Assembly (NCBI RefSeq): GCF_017877055.1
Contig: NZ_JAGIPG010000002.1
Span: forward strand, 186,001-250,000
Source: Neorhizobium galegae
GTDB taxonomy: Bacteria; Pseudomonadota; Alphaproteobacteria; Rhizobiales; Rhizobiaceae
Length of the DNA: 64,000 nt
Reading direction: 5' to 3'
Shown here one piece after another: positions 46,430 through 55,421 of this stretch (its first letter is position 1; each line of letters starts with the position of its first letter). Below the pieces are notes generated by a model, which was given only the letters and a program-made list of their open reading frames with translations, was not told the origin of the DNA and searched no databases. A program made the translations under genes and the position numbers.

Positions 46430-46535
46430 CAACAAAAAAGCGGGGCAATTCCCCGCTTTCCCTCCTGGTCTCGTCCAGGACATCCGGTGGTCGGCCGCCA
46501 GTTCATCCGTGGTCGGCAACACAACCGGATGTCCA
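46430..46535 (-). ncRNA. Candidate structured sRNA upstream of the AEC gene
   Basis: About 105 nt on the minus strand between a PfkB-family gene and the AEC gene. An 11-bp perfect long-range stem (GGACATCCGGT with ACCGGATGTCC, at 46534-46524 and 46488-46478) encloses an inner region with repeated CCGACCAC-like units. A 9-bp hairpin with U6 (46459-46437) ends it. TATAGA about 8 bases before the first stem could be the -10 box; no good -35 is seen. No protein frame fits. I could not place it in a known rhizobial sRNA family, though AbcR- and alpha-r-type RNAs have a similar build. Confidence 0.55.
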
Positions 46536-46680
46536 AGTCTATAACCTGTGATCGTGACAACAGAGTGACGGAGTAAAACGGCCCGGATTGCCGGCATAGC
46601 GGTTATTTTTCCTTCCAATCAGCTGAAAACCCGAATACCGGTTTTCGCGACAAGCTGTTTCCCAAGAGGATCAAGACCGG

Positions 46681-47673
46681 ATGCCCAAGTTCGACGTGCT
46701 CACCATCGGCAATGCCATCGTAGATATTCTCGCCCGCTGCGACGACAATTTCCTCACCGACAATGCGATCACCAAGGGTGCGATGAATCTGATCGATGCC
46801 GAGCGTGCCGAACTTCTCTATTCGAAAATGGGCCCGGCGGTCGAAGCATCCGGCGGTTCGGCCGGCAACACGGCGGCCGGCATTGCCGGTTTCGGCGGCA
46901 AGGCCGCCTATTTCGGCAAGGTCGCGGAAGACCAGCTCGGCAACATCTTCCAGCACGACATCCGCGCACAGGGTGTCCACTACCAGACTAGGCCGGAAGG
47001 CGTCCATCCGCCGACCGCCCGTTCGATGATCTTCGTGACGCCGGATGGCGAGCGTTCGATGAACACCTATCTCGGCGCCTGCGTCGATCTCGGCCCGGAG
47101 CATGTCGAAGAGGACGTCGTTGCCGAGGCCAAGGTCACCTATTTCGAAGGTTACCTCTGGGATCCGCCGCGCGCCAAGGAAGCGATCCGCGAATCGGCAC
47201 GCATCGCCCATGAGCATGGCCGCGAAGTGTCGATGACGCTGTCCGACCCCTTCTGCGTTGGCCGTTACCGCGCCGAATTCCTCGACCTGATGCGCTCCGG
47301 CACGGTCGACATCGTCTTCGCCAACAAACAGGAAGCGCTATCGCTTTACGAGACCGAGGATTTCGAACTGGCGCTGAAGAGGATTTCTGAAGATTGCAAG
47401 CTGGCGGCTGTGACGCTCAGCGAAGAAGGCGCGATCATCGTGCGGGGCGACGAACGGGTGAAGGTCGCGGCCTATCCGATCAAGGAGCTGGTCGATACGA
47501 CCGGTGCCGGCGATCTGTTCGCCGCCGGTTTCCTGTTCGGCTACACGAATGACCGCTCTCTCGAGGATTGCGGCAAGCTCGGCTGCCTGGCGGCTGCGAT
47601 CTGCATTCAGCAGATCGGCCCGCGCCCGATGGCGTCGCTCACCGAAGCTGCGAAGAAGCAGGGCCTCCTTTGA
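46681..47673 (+). CDS. PfkB-family kinase, adenosine-kinase-like
   Basis: A 330-residue ribokinase-fold kinase. It has the family start FDVLTIGNAIVDILARCDD, the substrate-lid region GGSAGNTAAGIAGFGGKAAY at residues 59-78, and the ATP/catalytic motif DTTGAGDLFAAGFLFGY at about residues 274-290, with the catalytic Asp in GAGD. The sequence is closest to the rhizobial adenosine-kinase-like group, but ribose- or nucleoside-specific activity is not proven. It is preceded by the sRNA candidate on the opposite strand. Confidence 0.87.
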   Translation: MPKFDVLTIGNAIVDILARCDDNFLTDNAITKGAMNLIDAERAELLYSKMGPAVEASGGSAGNTAAGIAGFGGKAAYFGKVAEDQLGNIFQHDIRAQGVHYQTRPEGVHPPTARSMIFVTPDGERSMNTYLGACVDLGPEHVEEDVVAEAKVTYFEGYLWDPPRAKEAIRESARIAHEHGREVSMTLSDPFCVGRYRAEFLDLMRSGTVDIVFANKQEALSLYETEDFELALKRISEDCKLAAVTLSEEGAIIVRGDERVKVAAYPIKELVDTTGAGDLFAAGFLFGYTNDRSLEDCGKLGCLAAAICIQQIGPRPMASLTEAAKKQGLL

Positions 47674-47691
47674 GGCCTCGCAGGGAAGAGC

Positions 47692-48234
47692 TTATTTGAA
47701 GGCCTCGCCGGGATAGGCGCCCCAGATTTCGGCCTGGGCGATCCAGCCCTCGGCGCCATTGGTTTCGGCGCGGCACCAGTCGCCGTTGCATTCCTTGATC
47801 TGCAGCACGACGCCCGGCTCCAGCTTGGCCAGGATGGCGGCCGTCGCCTGCGGGTCGCGGCGCATGTTGACGTAGATATCCTTGCCCTTGCCGCGCATCC
47901 ACGGGGCGGCCACTGCCGTCCGGTCACCCGAGAGCAGGGCCTGGTTGACCCAGCCCTCGGTGCCCTCGGCGTCGCGAACCCGCCGCCAGTTTTCGTATTC
48001 CTGGATGATTTCCATCGGCGTGCCGGACTTCATATACATCCAGGACACCGCATAGTCGGTGCTCGGGCCGATGCGGATATTGACCTTCCTCGACTTGAGG
48101 CTGACGAAACGCGGCAGCGGCAGGCCGCTCGGACCCTTGGCGGCGCCCTGAGCATAGCTCGGGGCGGGTGCGGACAGGGAGGCGACAAGCCCGAAGGAAA
48201 GAGCGATGAAGGAGGAAAGAATGGCGCGACGCAT
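47692..48234 (-). CDS. Exported protein with two bacterial SH3 domains
   Basis: A 180-residue secreted protein. The signal peptide is residues 1-28 (ending SYAQ). SH3b domain 1 is near residues 45-100 (KVNIRIGPSTDYAVSWMYMK, GTEGWVNQALL), and domain 2 near 115-175 (IYVNMRRDPQATAAILAKLE, WCRAETNGAEGWIAQAEIWG). Such domains bind peptidoglycan or envelope proteins. It is convergent with the kinase gene and divergent from the dehydrogenase, with no other neighbour of its pathway. Confidence 0.88.
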   Translation of the reverse strand: MRRAILSSFIALSFGLVASLSAPAPSYAQGAAKGPSGLPLPRFVSLKSRKVNIRIGPSTDYAVSWMYMKSGTPMEIIQEYENWRRVRDAEGTEGWVNQALLSGDRTAVAAPWMRGKGKDIYVNMRRDPQATAAILAKLEPGVVLQIKECNGDWCRAETNGAEGWIAQAEIWGAYPGEAFK

Positions 48235-48375
48235 GTGTTTGGTTCCGGCTGAGCGATCTCGGGCTTTCGGGAACCTCGCGAGGTTTTGTTTGTCTTCGCT
48301 GACGGGTCTGGTAGAAAACGCCCTGGATGAACTGAATATCGCGCGACTTGGTTAAGGACCTCCTAAAGCAGGTCA

Positions 48376-48462
48376 CCCGAAAGCGGGTACCGGTTTCGGG
48401 ATAACGACAGGCGTCGAACAAAAGCTTGAAGCACGAAACCTGAGCGTGTCCCGGTTTCGTGC
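48376..48462. repeat. Two tandem palindromes upstream of the dehydrogenase gene
   Basis: The first (48376-48400) pairs CCCGAAA with TTTCGGG around GCGGGTACCGG. The second (48431-48440 with 48453-48462) is a perfect 10-bp stem, GCACGAAACC with GGTTTCGTGC, around a 12-base loop. Both contain GAAACC-type arms. They look like the small palindromic elements common between rhizobial genes; a regulatory role is open. Confidence 0.55.
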
Positions 48463-48487
48463 CTCAAGGTCTCAGGCAGAGAGTTTC

Positions 48488-49492
48488 ATGACGGCGAAGA
48501 AGAAACCCAAGGTCTATATCACCCGTAAGCTGCCGGATGCGGTGGAAACCCGCATGCGCGAGCTGTTCGAGGCCGAACTCAATATCGACGACACGCCCCG
48601 TTCGCGCGACGAGTTGGCCGCCGCGATGAAGTCGGCCGATGTGCTGGTGCCGACCGTGACCGACCGTATCGACGAGGCGCTGATCGAGGAAGCCGGGCCG
48701 CAACTCAAGTTGATCGCCAGCTTCTCCAACGGCTTCGACCATATCGACGTCGATGCCGCAGCCCGAAAGGGTATCACCGTCACCAACACGCCGAACGTGC
48801 TGACCGAGGACACGGCCGACATGACCGTGGCGCTGATCCTTGCCGTCAACCGGCGGCTGGCGGAAGGTTCACGCATCCTGACCGACAAGCCGGGCGAGTG
48901 GAGCGGCTGGAGCCCGACCTGGATGCTCGGCCGGCGGATCTGGGGCAAGCGCATCGGCATTGTCGGCATGGGCCGCATCGGCACCGCCGTTGCCCGCCGC
49001 GCCAAGGCCTTCGGCCTGTCGATCCATTATCACAACCGCAAGCGCGTCAGTCCGGCCACCGAAGAGGAGCTCGAGGCGACCTACTGGGATAGCCTCGACC
49101 AGATGCTTGCCCGCGTCGATATCGTCTCGGTCAATTGTCCCTCGACGCCGGCGACCTTCCATCTTCTGTCGGCGCGGCGCCTGGCGCTGATGCAGCCGGG
49201 CTCGATCATCGTCAACACGGCCCGCGGCGACATCATCGACGAGGCCGCGATGATCCAGCTTCTGCGTGACAACAAGATCGCCGGCGCCGGACTGGACGTC
49301 TACCAGAACGAGCCGGCGGTGAACCCGAAACTCGTCAAGCTCGCCCATCAGGGCCGCGTCGTGCTGTTGCCGCACATGGGCTCGGCCACGATCGAAGGCC
49401 GGATCGACATGGGCGATAAGGTGATCATCAATATCCGTACCTTCTTCGATGGCCATCGCCCGCCGAATCGGGTGCTGCCCGGCCGCAACTGA
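48488..49492 (+). CDS. 2-hydroxyacid dehydrogenase (D-glycerate/glyoxylate reductase type)
   Basis: A 334-residue NAD(P)-dependent D-2-hydroxyacid dehydrogenase. The nucleotide site is GIVGMGRIGTAVARRA near residues 158-173. Catalytic Arg, Glu and His are in NTARGDIIDE, VYQNEPAV and LLPHMGSAT. It belongs to the glyoxylate/hydroxypyruvate reductase group; the precise substrate is not readable. The ATG at 48488 is preferred to an upstream start at 48446, since the family starts with KKPKVYITRKLP. Confidence 0.88.
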   Translation: MTAKKKPKVYITRKLPDAVETRMRELFEAELNIDDTPRSRDELAAAMKSADVLVPTVTDRIDEALIEEAGPQLKLIASFSNGFDHIDVDAAARKGITVTNTPNVLTEDTADMTVALILAVNRRLAEGSRILTDKPGEWSGWSPTWMLGRRIWGKRIGIVGMGRIGTAVARRAKAFGLSIHYHNRKRVSPATEEELEATYWDSLDQMLARVDIVSVNCPSTPATFHLLSARRLALMQPGSIIVNTARGDIIDEAAMIQLLRDNKIAGAGLDVYQNEPAVNPKLVKLAHQGRVVLLPHMGSATIEGRIDMGDKVIINIRTFFDGHRPPNRVLPGRN

Positions 49493-49981
49493 TCAGTCGA
49501 GACGTTTTTGCATCTCGATCGAGGTGGTGCGGGTGAATCCCGGATGCGCGTTTTCCGCCGTCTTGGCGAAGCCCCATCTTGCGAAGGTCGCGTGATTGCC
49601 GGTGAGTTCGATGCGGGTTTCGAGCCGCAGCGCCGGCAAGCCCTTTTCCCGAGCAATCTCCTCCGCAAGCGAAAGCAGCCTGCGGCCGATGCCCTTGCCC
49701 TGGCTGGTCGGGGCGATGGCGAGCTTGCCGATATAAAGGAAGCCCTGCTCCGGCTTGCAGAAGATGCAGCCGATGAGCCTGCCGCCTTCGATCGCCGCAA
49801 ATGCGATCTCCTCGCGAGCCTTCTGGGCAAGCGAAGCGAGGGTCAGCCGATGTGCGGAAGAGGGCGGATCGATGACGTCGTCCATATAGGCGAAGGACGA
49901 AAGGATGAGGGCCAGGAGTTCGTCCCAGCGCCCGAAACCCTCGCCGATCCGGGTAATCTCGATCGCCGCCGGCTCGCTCAC
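49493..49981 (-). CDS. GNAT family N-acetyltransferase
   Basis: A 162-residue acetyltransferase. Motif A is LYIGKLAIAPTSQGKGIGRR at about residues 82-101, and motif B is NHATFARWGF. It starts with a GTG that overlaps the moeB stop by 4 bases. Its stop abuts the stop of the convergent dehydrogenase gene. The acceptor is unknown. Confidence 0.88.
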   Translation of the reverse strand: MSEPAAIEITRIGEGFGRWDELLALILSSFAYMDDVIDPPSSAHRLTLASLAQKAREEIAFAAIEGGRLIGCIFCKPEQGFLYIGKLAIAPTSQGKGIGRRLLSLAEEIAREKGLPALRLETRIELTGNHATFARWGFAKTAENAHPGFTRTTSIEMQKRLD

Positions 49982-50763
49982 TCGGCGGCAGCCTTGGCCG
50001 TGCGGCGCTTGTATTTGATCGTATCGAAACGGGCCGACAGCGAATCGTAGAGCATCAACCGCCCGACCAGCGGTTCGCCGATGCCAGTCACGAGCTTGAT
50101 CGCCTCCATCGCCATCAGCGTGCCGATCACCCCCGTCAATGCACCCACGACGCCGGTCTCGGCGCAGGAGGGGATCAATCCCGCCGGCGGTTTTTCCGGA
50201 AAGAGATCGCGGTAGCCGGGATTGAGGGCGCCGTCAGGCCCTGCCTCATAGGGTTTCATCACCGTCACCGACCCGTCGAAGCGGCCGACCGCGCCGGTCA
50301 CCAGCGGTATCCGCGTGAGTTCCGCGGCATCGGCGGCCGCATAGCGCGTATCGAAATTGTCGGAACCGTCGATCAGCAGGTCGAACAGGGCAAGCTTTCG
50401 CGCTGCCCATTCGGCCGAAAAGCGCTCCTCGAAATCGACCACGCGGACATGCGGGTTGAGACGGGCGATCGCCTCGCGGGCGCTCCTCGTCTTCAACTCG
50501 CCGATCGTGCCGGTATCGTGGATGACCTGCCGCTGCAGGTTGGAAAGGGAAACCAGGTCGTCGTCGATGATCCCGATCGTGCCGATGCCGGCGGCCGCCA
50601 GGTATTCGAGGATCGGCGCGCCGAGCCCGCCGGCGCCGATGACCAGCACGCGGGCATTTTTCATCTTCTGCTGCCCCGAGCCGCCGATTTCCGGCAGCAG
50701 GATATGACGGCGATACCGCTCGATCTCGTCTTGGCTCAGTTTTTCCGGGGTCAGGCTTTCCAT
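49978..50763 (-). CDS. moeB: MoeB/HesA/ThiF-family E1-like adenylyltransferase without zinc cysteines
   Basis: Adenylates the C-terminus of a small sulfur-carrier protein such as MoaD or ThiS. It has 261 residues. The ATP site is VIGAGGLGAPILEYLAAAG at residues 41-59, followed by the DLVSLSNLQRQV segment. The catalytic Cys lies in LIPSCAETGVVG. The zinc-binding CxxC of E. coli MoeB (CYRC) reads GYRD here, and the second CxxC near the C-terminus is missing. The protein is truncated at the end relative to MoeB. MoaD/ThiS partner identity is unknown. It is 44 bp from recF. Confidence 0.85.
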   Translation of the reverse strand: MESLTPEKLSQDEIERYRRHILLPEIGGSGQQKMKNARVLVIGAGGLGAPILEYLAAAGIGTIGIIDDDLVSLSNLQRQVIHDTGTIGELKTRSAREAIARLNPHVRVVDFEERFSAEWAARKLALFDLLIDGSDNFDTRYAAADAAELTRIPLVTGAVGRFDGSVTVMKPYEAGPDGALNPGYRDLFPEKPPAGLIPSCAETGVVGALTGVIGTLMAMEAIKLVTGIGEPLVGRLMLYDSLSARFDTIKYKRRTAKAAAE

Positions 50764-50806
50764 GCCGCGACCATATCACCGGCAGCCAAGCCGCGTAAGA
50801 TGGATT

Positions 50807-51931
50807 TCAATCGCCAATGCCACCATGTGCGACGGTAAAGAACTGCGCCCGGTCGGCAAGCGCGGAAAACATTCCCCGGTCGGTGCCGGTCATGAAGGAC
50901 TGGCCTCCGAGACCGTGAACGAGGTCGAACAGGGCGGCCCGCCGGCCTTCGTCGAGATGGGCGGCGATCTCGTCGAGCAGCAGGATCGGCGCGTAGCCGG
51001 TCATGTCGGCGGTGAGCCTTGCATGGGCGAGCACAAGGCCGATCAGCAGGGCCTTCTGTTCGCCGGTCGAGCAGCGCTCGGCCTCCATGTCTTTTTCGCG
51101 ATGGCGAACCAGAAGGTCGGAACGGTGCGGCCCGTCCAGTGTGCGGCCCGCTGCGGCATCGCGGCCGCGGCCATTGCGCAGCATGTCGAGATAATCTTCC
51201 TCGAGATCGGCGGCCGGGCGATCCATCGCACCGTCCATGAAGCCTTCGAGCGTCAGGACCGGCGTGGGGAACGGCGTCTCGCCGGAATTCGCCGACAGCC
51301 TCCGCAGCAGACCGAGCATTTCCTGCCGGGCAGCGGCCATGGCGATACCGAGGCCTGCCATCTGCGCCTCGATGGCCGACAGCCAGGAGGGGTCGAAGCG
51401 GCCTTCCGAAAGCAGCCGGTTGCGGCTCCTCATGGCGCGCTCGAAATCGCTCGCCCGGCGGCCATGGGCGGGATCGAGCGACAGGACGAGCCGATCGAGG
51501 AAACGGCGCCGGTCGGAGGATCCGCCGGTGAACAGCCCGTCCATCGCCGGCGTCAGCCATAGCACGCTCAGGTGGTCGGTAAGCTCCTCGGTCGATTTGG
51601 CCGGCGTGCCGTTGATCCTGAGCTTGCGGGTCACGCTTTCGCCTTCGCCCGGCTCGATGCCGGTGCCGATCGAGACCTCGCCGTCCATGCCGTCGACATC
51701 CGCAAAGATCGTGAACCCGCCCGCAGCCCCGACGCGGGTGACATCGGACAGCACGGCGCGGCGCAGGCCGCGGCCTGGTGACAGGAAGGAGACGGCTTCC
51801 AAGAGATTGGTCTTGCCCGCGCCGTTCTCGCCGGTCAGCACCACATGGCGCCCGTCGAGCGGCAGCGCCGCTTCCGCATAGTTGCGGAAATCGGTGAGCT
51901 TCAGCCGGGAAAGGGAGGTCTTCTGCGCCAT
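50807..51931 (-). CDS. recF: DNA replication/repair protein RecF
   Basis: A 374-residue SMC-like ATPase that helps load RecA at stalled forks and gaps. Walker A is GENGAGKT at residues 34-41. The ABC signature is CSTGEQKALLIGLVLAHA, and Walker B is PILLLDEIAAHLDEGRR. The opening LKLTDFRNY is typical. In many bacteria it sits beside dnaN and gyrB; here it neighbours moeB and GNAT, as in other rhizobia. The ATG at 51931 is the family start. Confidence 0.97.
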   Translation of the reverse strand: MAQKTSLSRLKLTDFRNYAEAALPLDGRHVVLTGENGAGKTNLLEAVSFLSPGRGLRRAVLSDVTRVGAAGGFTIFADVDGMDGEVSIGTGIEPGEGESVTRKLRINGTPAKSTEELTDHLSVLWLTPAMDGLFTGGSSDRRRFLDRLVLSLDPAHGRRASDFERAMRSRNRLLSEGRFDPSWLSAIEAQMAGLGIAMAAARQEMLGLLRRLSANSGETPFPTPVLTLEGFMDGAMDRPAADLEEDYLDMLRNGRGRDAAAGRTLDGPHRSDLLVRHREKDMEAERCSTGEQKALLIGLVLAHARLTADMTGYAPILLLDEIAAHLDEGRRAALFDLVHGLGGQSFMTGTDRGMFSALADRAQFFTVAHGGIGD

Positions 51932-52299
51932 CGGGAATCTTAAGGTTTCGTGAAACAGGAGCTAAGGGCTCGAAGCCTGGATGGCAAGCGCTTGCTTGGG
52001 AAGGCGAATGCCTCTTAGCCTGCCTTGCCTCGGGACCAGGCGGCGAGCCGACCGCTCGCTGGCGCTTGTCCGTCTCAAGCAGTTGCAAGTTTCGGTAGGT
52101 GCAGACCGCAGCCCCGCCTGCAAATATCTTGCGAGACCTTTCCATAAGACATGTTTTCTCAATGCGGCACTAATTTATAATTACTCAAAACCTAGGGGCT
52201 ATGGCTAACAGAACGTTAAAACTTCCCTCCTAGAAATGACCATACACGCATCGCATTTCGCATCCGGCCGTGTTGATTTTTTTAACTCCGGAGACCCCC
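51932..52299. other. 368-bp intergenic region, nothing recognised
   Basis: Between recF and the chemoreceptor gene. It should contain the two divergent promoters. There is an AT-rich patch around 52140-52200, but no strong hairpin, RNA or gene is evident. Confidence 0.6.
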
Positions 52300-53799
52300 A
52301 TGAAAGACCAGAACCACCAAGCCGATCTCGCCGAGCGCCTTGAATTCATCGGCCTTGGCCATGAGCAGCGCCGGTCTCTGTCCGACATTAGGCCGACCAT
52401 CAAGGATGCAATCGGCGGCGCGCTGGATGCCTTCTATAGCAAGGTCAAAGCCAATCCGCAGACGGCCAAGTTTTTCTCCAGCGATGGCCATATCGCCCAG
52501 GCCAAGAGCCGCCAGGCCTCGCATTGGGATGGTATCGCCTCCGGCAAATACGATGCCGCGTATGTCGAGGCGGTTTCCGCCATCGGCCGCACCCATGCCC
52601 GCCTCGGTCTCGAGCCGCGCTGGTATATCGGCGGTTATGCGCTGATTCTCGACGGTATCATCCGTGCCGTCGTAAGCCGGGAGATGACCGGGTTCTTCCA
52701 GGAGAAGAAGGCGAAGGTGCTTTCCGAACATCTTGCCTCCGTCGTCAAGGCTGCCCTGCTGGACATGGACTATGCCATCTCGGTCTATCTTCAGGCTCTG
52801 AGCGACGAGCGCAAGCGGGCCGAAGCCGGGCAGGAAAAGGCCAAAGTCGAGCAGGACGCAGCCCTTGCGGCGCTCGAAGCGGCGCTGACGAGCCTTGCCG
52901 GTGGCGACCTGACATCCGAACTCTGGCAGGAACTTGCGCCGAATTTCGCCAAGCTGCAGCAGAACTACAACTCGTCGATTTCTGAACTCGACGCGGCCAT
53001 GCGCGAGATCAGCACCTCGGTAGAACAGGTACGCGCCGAAGCCGGCGGTATTTCGTCGGCTGCCGAAAACATGGCCCGGCGCACGGAGCAGCAGGCTTCG
53101 GCGCTCGAACAGACAGCGGCGGCATTGGAAGAGATTACCACGATTTCCGGCCAGGCCGCGCAACGGACCCGCGAAGTGCAGGTGATTGCGCGTGAATCCG
53201 CCTCGGAGACGGTCCGCTCCGGCAAGGTGGTCGAAGAAGCGATTGCGGCGATGGGCGATATCGAGCAGTCCTCGCAGAAGATGACCCAGATCATCGGGGC
53301 AATCGACGAGATCGCCTTCCAGACCAATCTTCTGGCGCTCAATGCAGGCGTGGAAGCCGCCCGCGCGGGCGAACAGGGCAAGGGTTTTGCCGTCGTCGCG
53401 CAGGAGGTCCGCGAGCTGGCGCAGCGGTCAGCCGCAGCCGCCAAGGAGATCAAGGAACTGATCGACCAGTCTTCGACGGACGTCCACCGCGGTGTCGAAC
53501 TCGTCAACAAGACGGGACAGGCGCTGGTCGGCATCGGCGATCGCGTGAAATCGATCGACGACCATATCAGTTCGATCGCCCGCTCGGCCCAGGAACAGGC
53601 TTCCGGTATCGAGGAGATCAATTCCGCAATCCGCAGCATGGACCAGATCACTCAGCAGAACGCCGCGCTGATGGAAGAGACCAACGCCTCGACCCGAAGC
53701 CTTGTCGGCATCAGCGGCCAGCTGGCGTCGCTGCTCGGTCGCTTCAAGACAAGGGCTGCGCGCGAGACCCGCACCGAGCGTCCGCGCCTGCGCGCCTGA
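52300..53799 (+). CDS. Globin-coupled methyl-accepting chemotaxis protein
   Basis: A 499-residue soluble chemoreceptor (HemAT type). Residues 1-165 form a globin-coupled sensor domain. The proximal haem His is H99, in [19 protein letters not shown]. There is no transmembrane helix, so it would sense oxygen or redox state in the cytoplasm. A HAMP-like linker follows, then the signalling domain with the hairpin tip [20 protein letters not shown] and the [20 protein letters not shown] block. It ends in a basic tail. GGAG lies 6 bases before the ATG at 52300. Confidence 0.93.
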   Translation: MKDQNHQADLAERLEFIGLGHEQRRSLSDIRPTIKDAIGGALDAFYSKVKANPQTAKFFSSDGHIAQAKSRQASHWDGIASGKYDAAYVEAVSAIGRTHARLGLEPRWYIGGYALILDGIIRAVVSREMTGFFQEKKAKVLSEHLASVVKAALLDMDYAISVYLQALSDERKRAEAGQEKAKVEQDAALAALEAALTSLAGGDLTSELWQELAPNFAKLQQNYNSSISELDAAMREISTSVEQVRAEAGGISSAAENMARRTEQQASALEQTAAALEEITTISGQAAQRTREVQVIARESASETVRSGKVVEEAIAAMGDIEQSSQKMTQIIGAIDEIAFQTNLLALNAGVEAARAGEQGKGFAVVAQEVRELAQRSAAAAKEIKELIDQSSTDVHRGVELVNKTGQALVGIGDRVKSIDDHISSIARSAQEQASGIEEINSAIRSMDQITQQNAALMEETNASTRSLVGISGQLASLLGRFKTRAARETRTERPRLRA

Positions 53800-53869
53800 T
53801 CTTCGACCCGAAACATGGACCGGTCGGTTCCGGTCGGCTAATGTTGCTCCGCTTTCCAAGGAGCAGCAG

Positions 53870-54412
53870 ATGACCGACCCAAACCGCCCTTCCTGCATTA
53901 CCCACTGGAGCGAAATCGAAAGGCCCGATACGCGTACCTATCGCGGCGACGACGAGCTGATGTCGATCGGCGCTGCGTTCGGCCGGCATTTCGGGCTGAC
54001 GCGGCTCGGCATCCATCACGAGCGCCTGCCGCCTGGCCGCCGCACCTCCTTTCCACACGCCGAGAGCGACGAAGAGGAGTTTGTCCATGTGATCGAGGGC
54101 ACGCCGGACGTTTGGCTGGACGGCGAACTCCACCGGCTGAAGCCCGGCGATTCCGTCGGGTTTCCCGCGGGAACCGGGCTGGCGCATACGTTCATCAACA
54201 ACACGGACGCGGAGGTTCGCCTGCTCGTGGTCGGCGAGGCGAACAAGCAGGAGAACCGCCTCTATTATCCCAAACACCTCGAATGGCGCGAGACGCGCAG
54301 CGACTGGTGGGAGGACGTGCCGGAGCGGCCGCTCGGTCCCCATGACGGCATGCCGGATAAGGTGCGGGCCTGGAAGGCAGAGAAAGCAGCAGAGGAAACC
54401 GGCGGTGAGTGA
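53870..54412 (+). CDS. Cupin domain protein
   Basis: A 180-residue cupin. Core blocks are RTSFPHAESDEEEFVHVIEG (first cupin motif) and HRLKPGDSVGFPAGTGLAH (second motif), around residues 58-110. Two His and a Glu are in the right places to bind a metal. No substrate is implied. A strong AAGGAG precedes the ATG by 6 bases. It overlaps slyX by 8 bases. Confidence 0.85.
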   Translation: MTDPNRPSCITHWSEIERPDTRTYRGDDELMSIGAAFGRHFGLTRLGIHHERLPPGRRTSFPHAESDEEEFVHVIEGTPDVWLDGELHRLKPGDSVGFPAGTGLAHTFINNTDAEVRLLVVGEANKQENRLYYPKHLEWRETRSDWWEDVPERPLGPHDGMPDKVRAWKAEKAAEETGGE

Positions 54413-54611
54413 CGAGGAAAGACTGGTCAAGCTCGAGGAGCTTGCTGCCTACCAGACAAAGGTGATCGAGGAATTGTCCGACCAGCTCGCCGAGCAATGG
54501 AAGGTGATGGAACAGACGCGCGCCAAGCTCGACCGGCTGACCGAGCGGTTCCTGTCGCTGGAGGAATCCTCGCTGGAAGCGCCTTCTATCACCAGGCCGC
54601 CGCATTATTGA
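54405..54611 (+). CDS. slyX: SlyX protein
   Basis: A 68-residue coiled-coil protein. It has RLVKLEELAAYQTKVIEELS with heptad leucines, then LAEQWKVMEQTRAKLDRLTE, and ends in IT-RPPHY, the conserved SlyX tail. The function is unknown. The GTG at 54405 overlaps the cupin gene. Confidence 0.88.
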   Translation: MSDEERLVKLEELAAYQTKVIEELSDQLAEQWKVMEQTRAKLDRLTERFLSLEESSLEAPSITRPPHY

Positions 54612-54707
54612 CAGTCCGGCCACCCCTCGGGCAGCGCGGGGCATGCGCTGTTTGAGCGCGACATATCCCTTGGTCGATTGGGTGTGGCCGGGCGGATGGC
54701 CGGAGGC

Positions 54708-55310
54708 CTACGGGACCTTCAGGCCCTGGACGAGGTGCCGAACCACGAGGCGGAGCTGTTCCGGCGCAATATCCAGCCGGTCGGTGAGCAGCCGTTTCCA
54801 CACAAAGCTCGTTATGATCTCCATGGCGAGCTCCGGGACAACCCAATCGACCACTTCGCCTCGGGCCTTTGCCCGGCGGAATATCTCGCCCCCCTGCTGG
54901 TAACGCTCGGCCATGTAGGCCGCGAGCGCCTTGCTGGCCGCCGGATCGGTCTGGGCCTCGGCAATGACGGAACGGAAAACCGCGCCCCCATGGCCGGTGT
55001 TCCAGAACTCGAGCAAGTCGTTCAGGAGCTGGAAAATATCCGTCTCGATCGCGCCGGTATCCGGTGCGATATCGACGAATTTCTGGCGATGGTAGACATC
55101 CAGAAGCAGGATCGCGCGAGTGGGCCACCACCGATAAATCGTCGGCTTGCCCGCATGGGCGCGCCTGGCCACGGCCTCGATCGAAAATGATCCCAGCCCG
55201 CCCTCGACGAGGATTTCCTCCGCGGCCTGGAGAATGGCGTCCTGACTGGCGGGATTACGTTGCGCGCCGATCGACGTGCGGCGGGTTTCCGCAGCCCTTT
55301 TCGTCGTCAC
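54708..55310 (-). CDS. TetR family transcriptional regulator
   Basis: A 200-residue repressor. The HTH is near residues 22-70 (ILQAAEEILVEGGLGSFSIE, AVARRAHAGKPTIYRWW). A C-terminal ligand/dimer domain follows. The start is a GTG with GGGAGG upstream. It is divergent from the small membrane protein gene, and two matching operators lie between them, so it almost certainly represses both. The ligand is unknown. Confidence 0.92.
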   Translation of the reverse strand: MTTKRAAETRRTSIGAQRNPASQDAILQAAEEILVEGGLGSFSIEAVARRAHAGKPTIYRWWPTRAILLLDVYHRQKFVDIAPDTGAIETDIFQLLNDLLEFWNTGHGGAVFRSVIAEAQTDPAASKALAAYMAERYQQGGEIFRRAKARGEVVDWVVPELAMEIITSFVWKRLLTDRLDIAPEQLRLVVRHLVQGLKVP

Positions 55311-55355
55311 GCGGACCTCCCAAGAAAAATTTCAATCGACATGCAAGAGTCTCAC

Positions 55356-55408
55356 TTGAACGAAACGGAACGTTTCGTTATGTATCTTTCATGGAAACGA
55401 ACCGTTTC
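55356..55408. promoter_or_regulatory. Promoter overlapped by two TetR operators
   Basis: Operator 1 (55359-55379) has perfect 9-bp arms, AACGAAACG and CGTTTCGTT, around GAA. Operator 2 (55394-55408) has GAAACG-AAC-CGTTTC. A promoter for the rightward gene, TTGAAC (55356-55361), 17 bp, TATGTA (55379-55384), places operator 1 inside its spacer. Repressor bound there would block RNA polymerase, and operator 2 lies downstream of the start. Confidence 0.85.
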
Positions 55409-55421
55409 TATAAAGGATATA

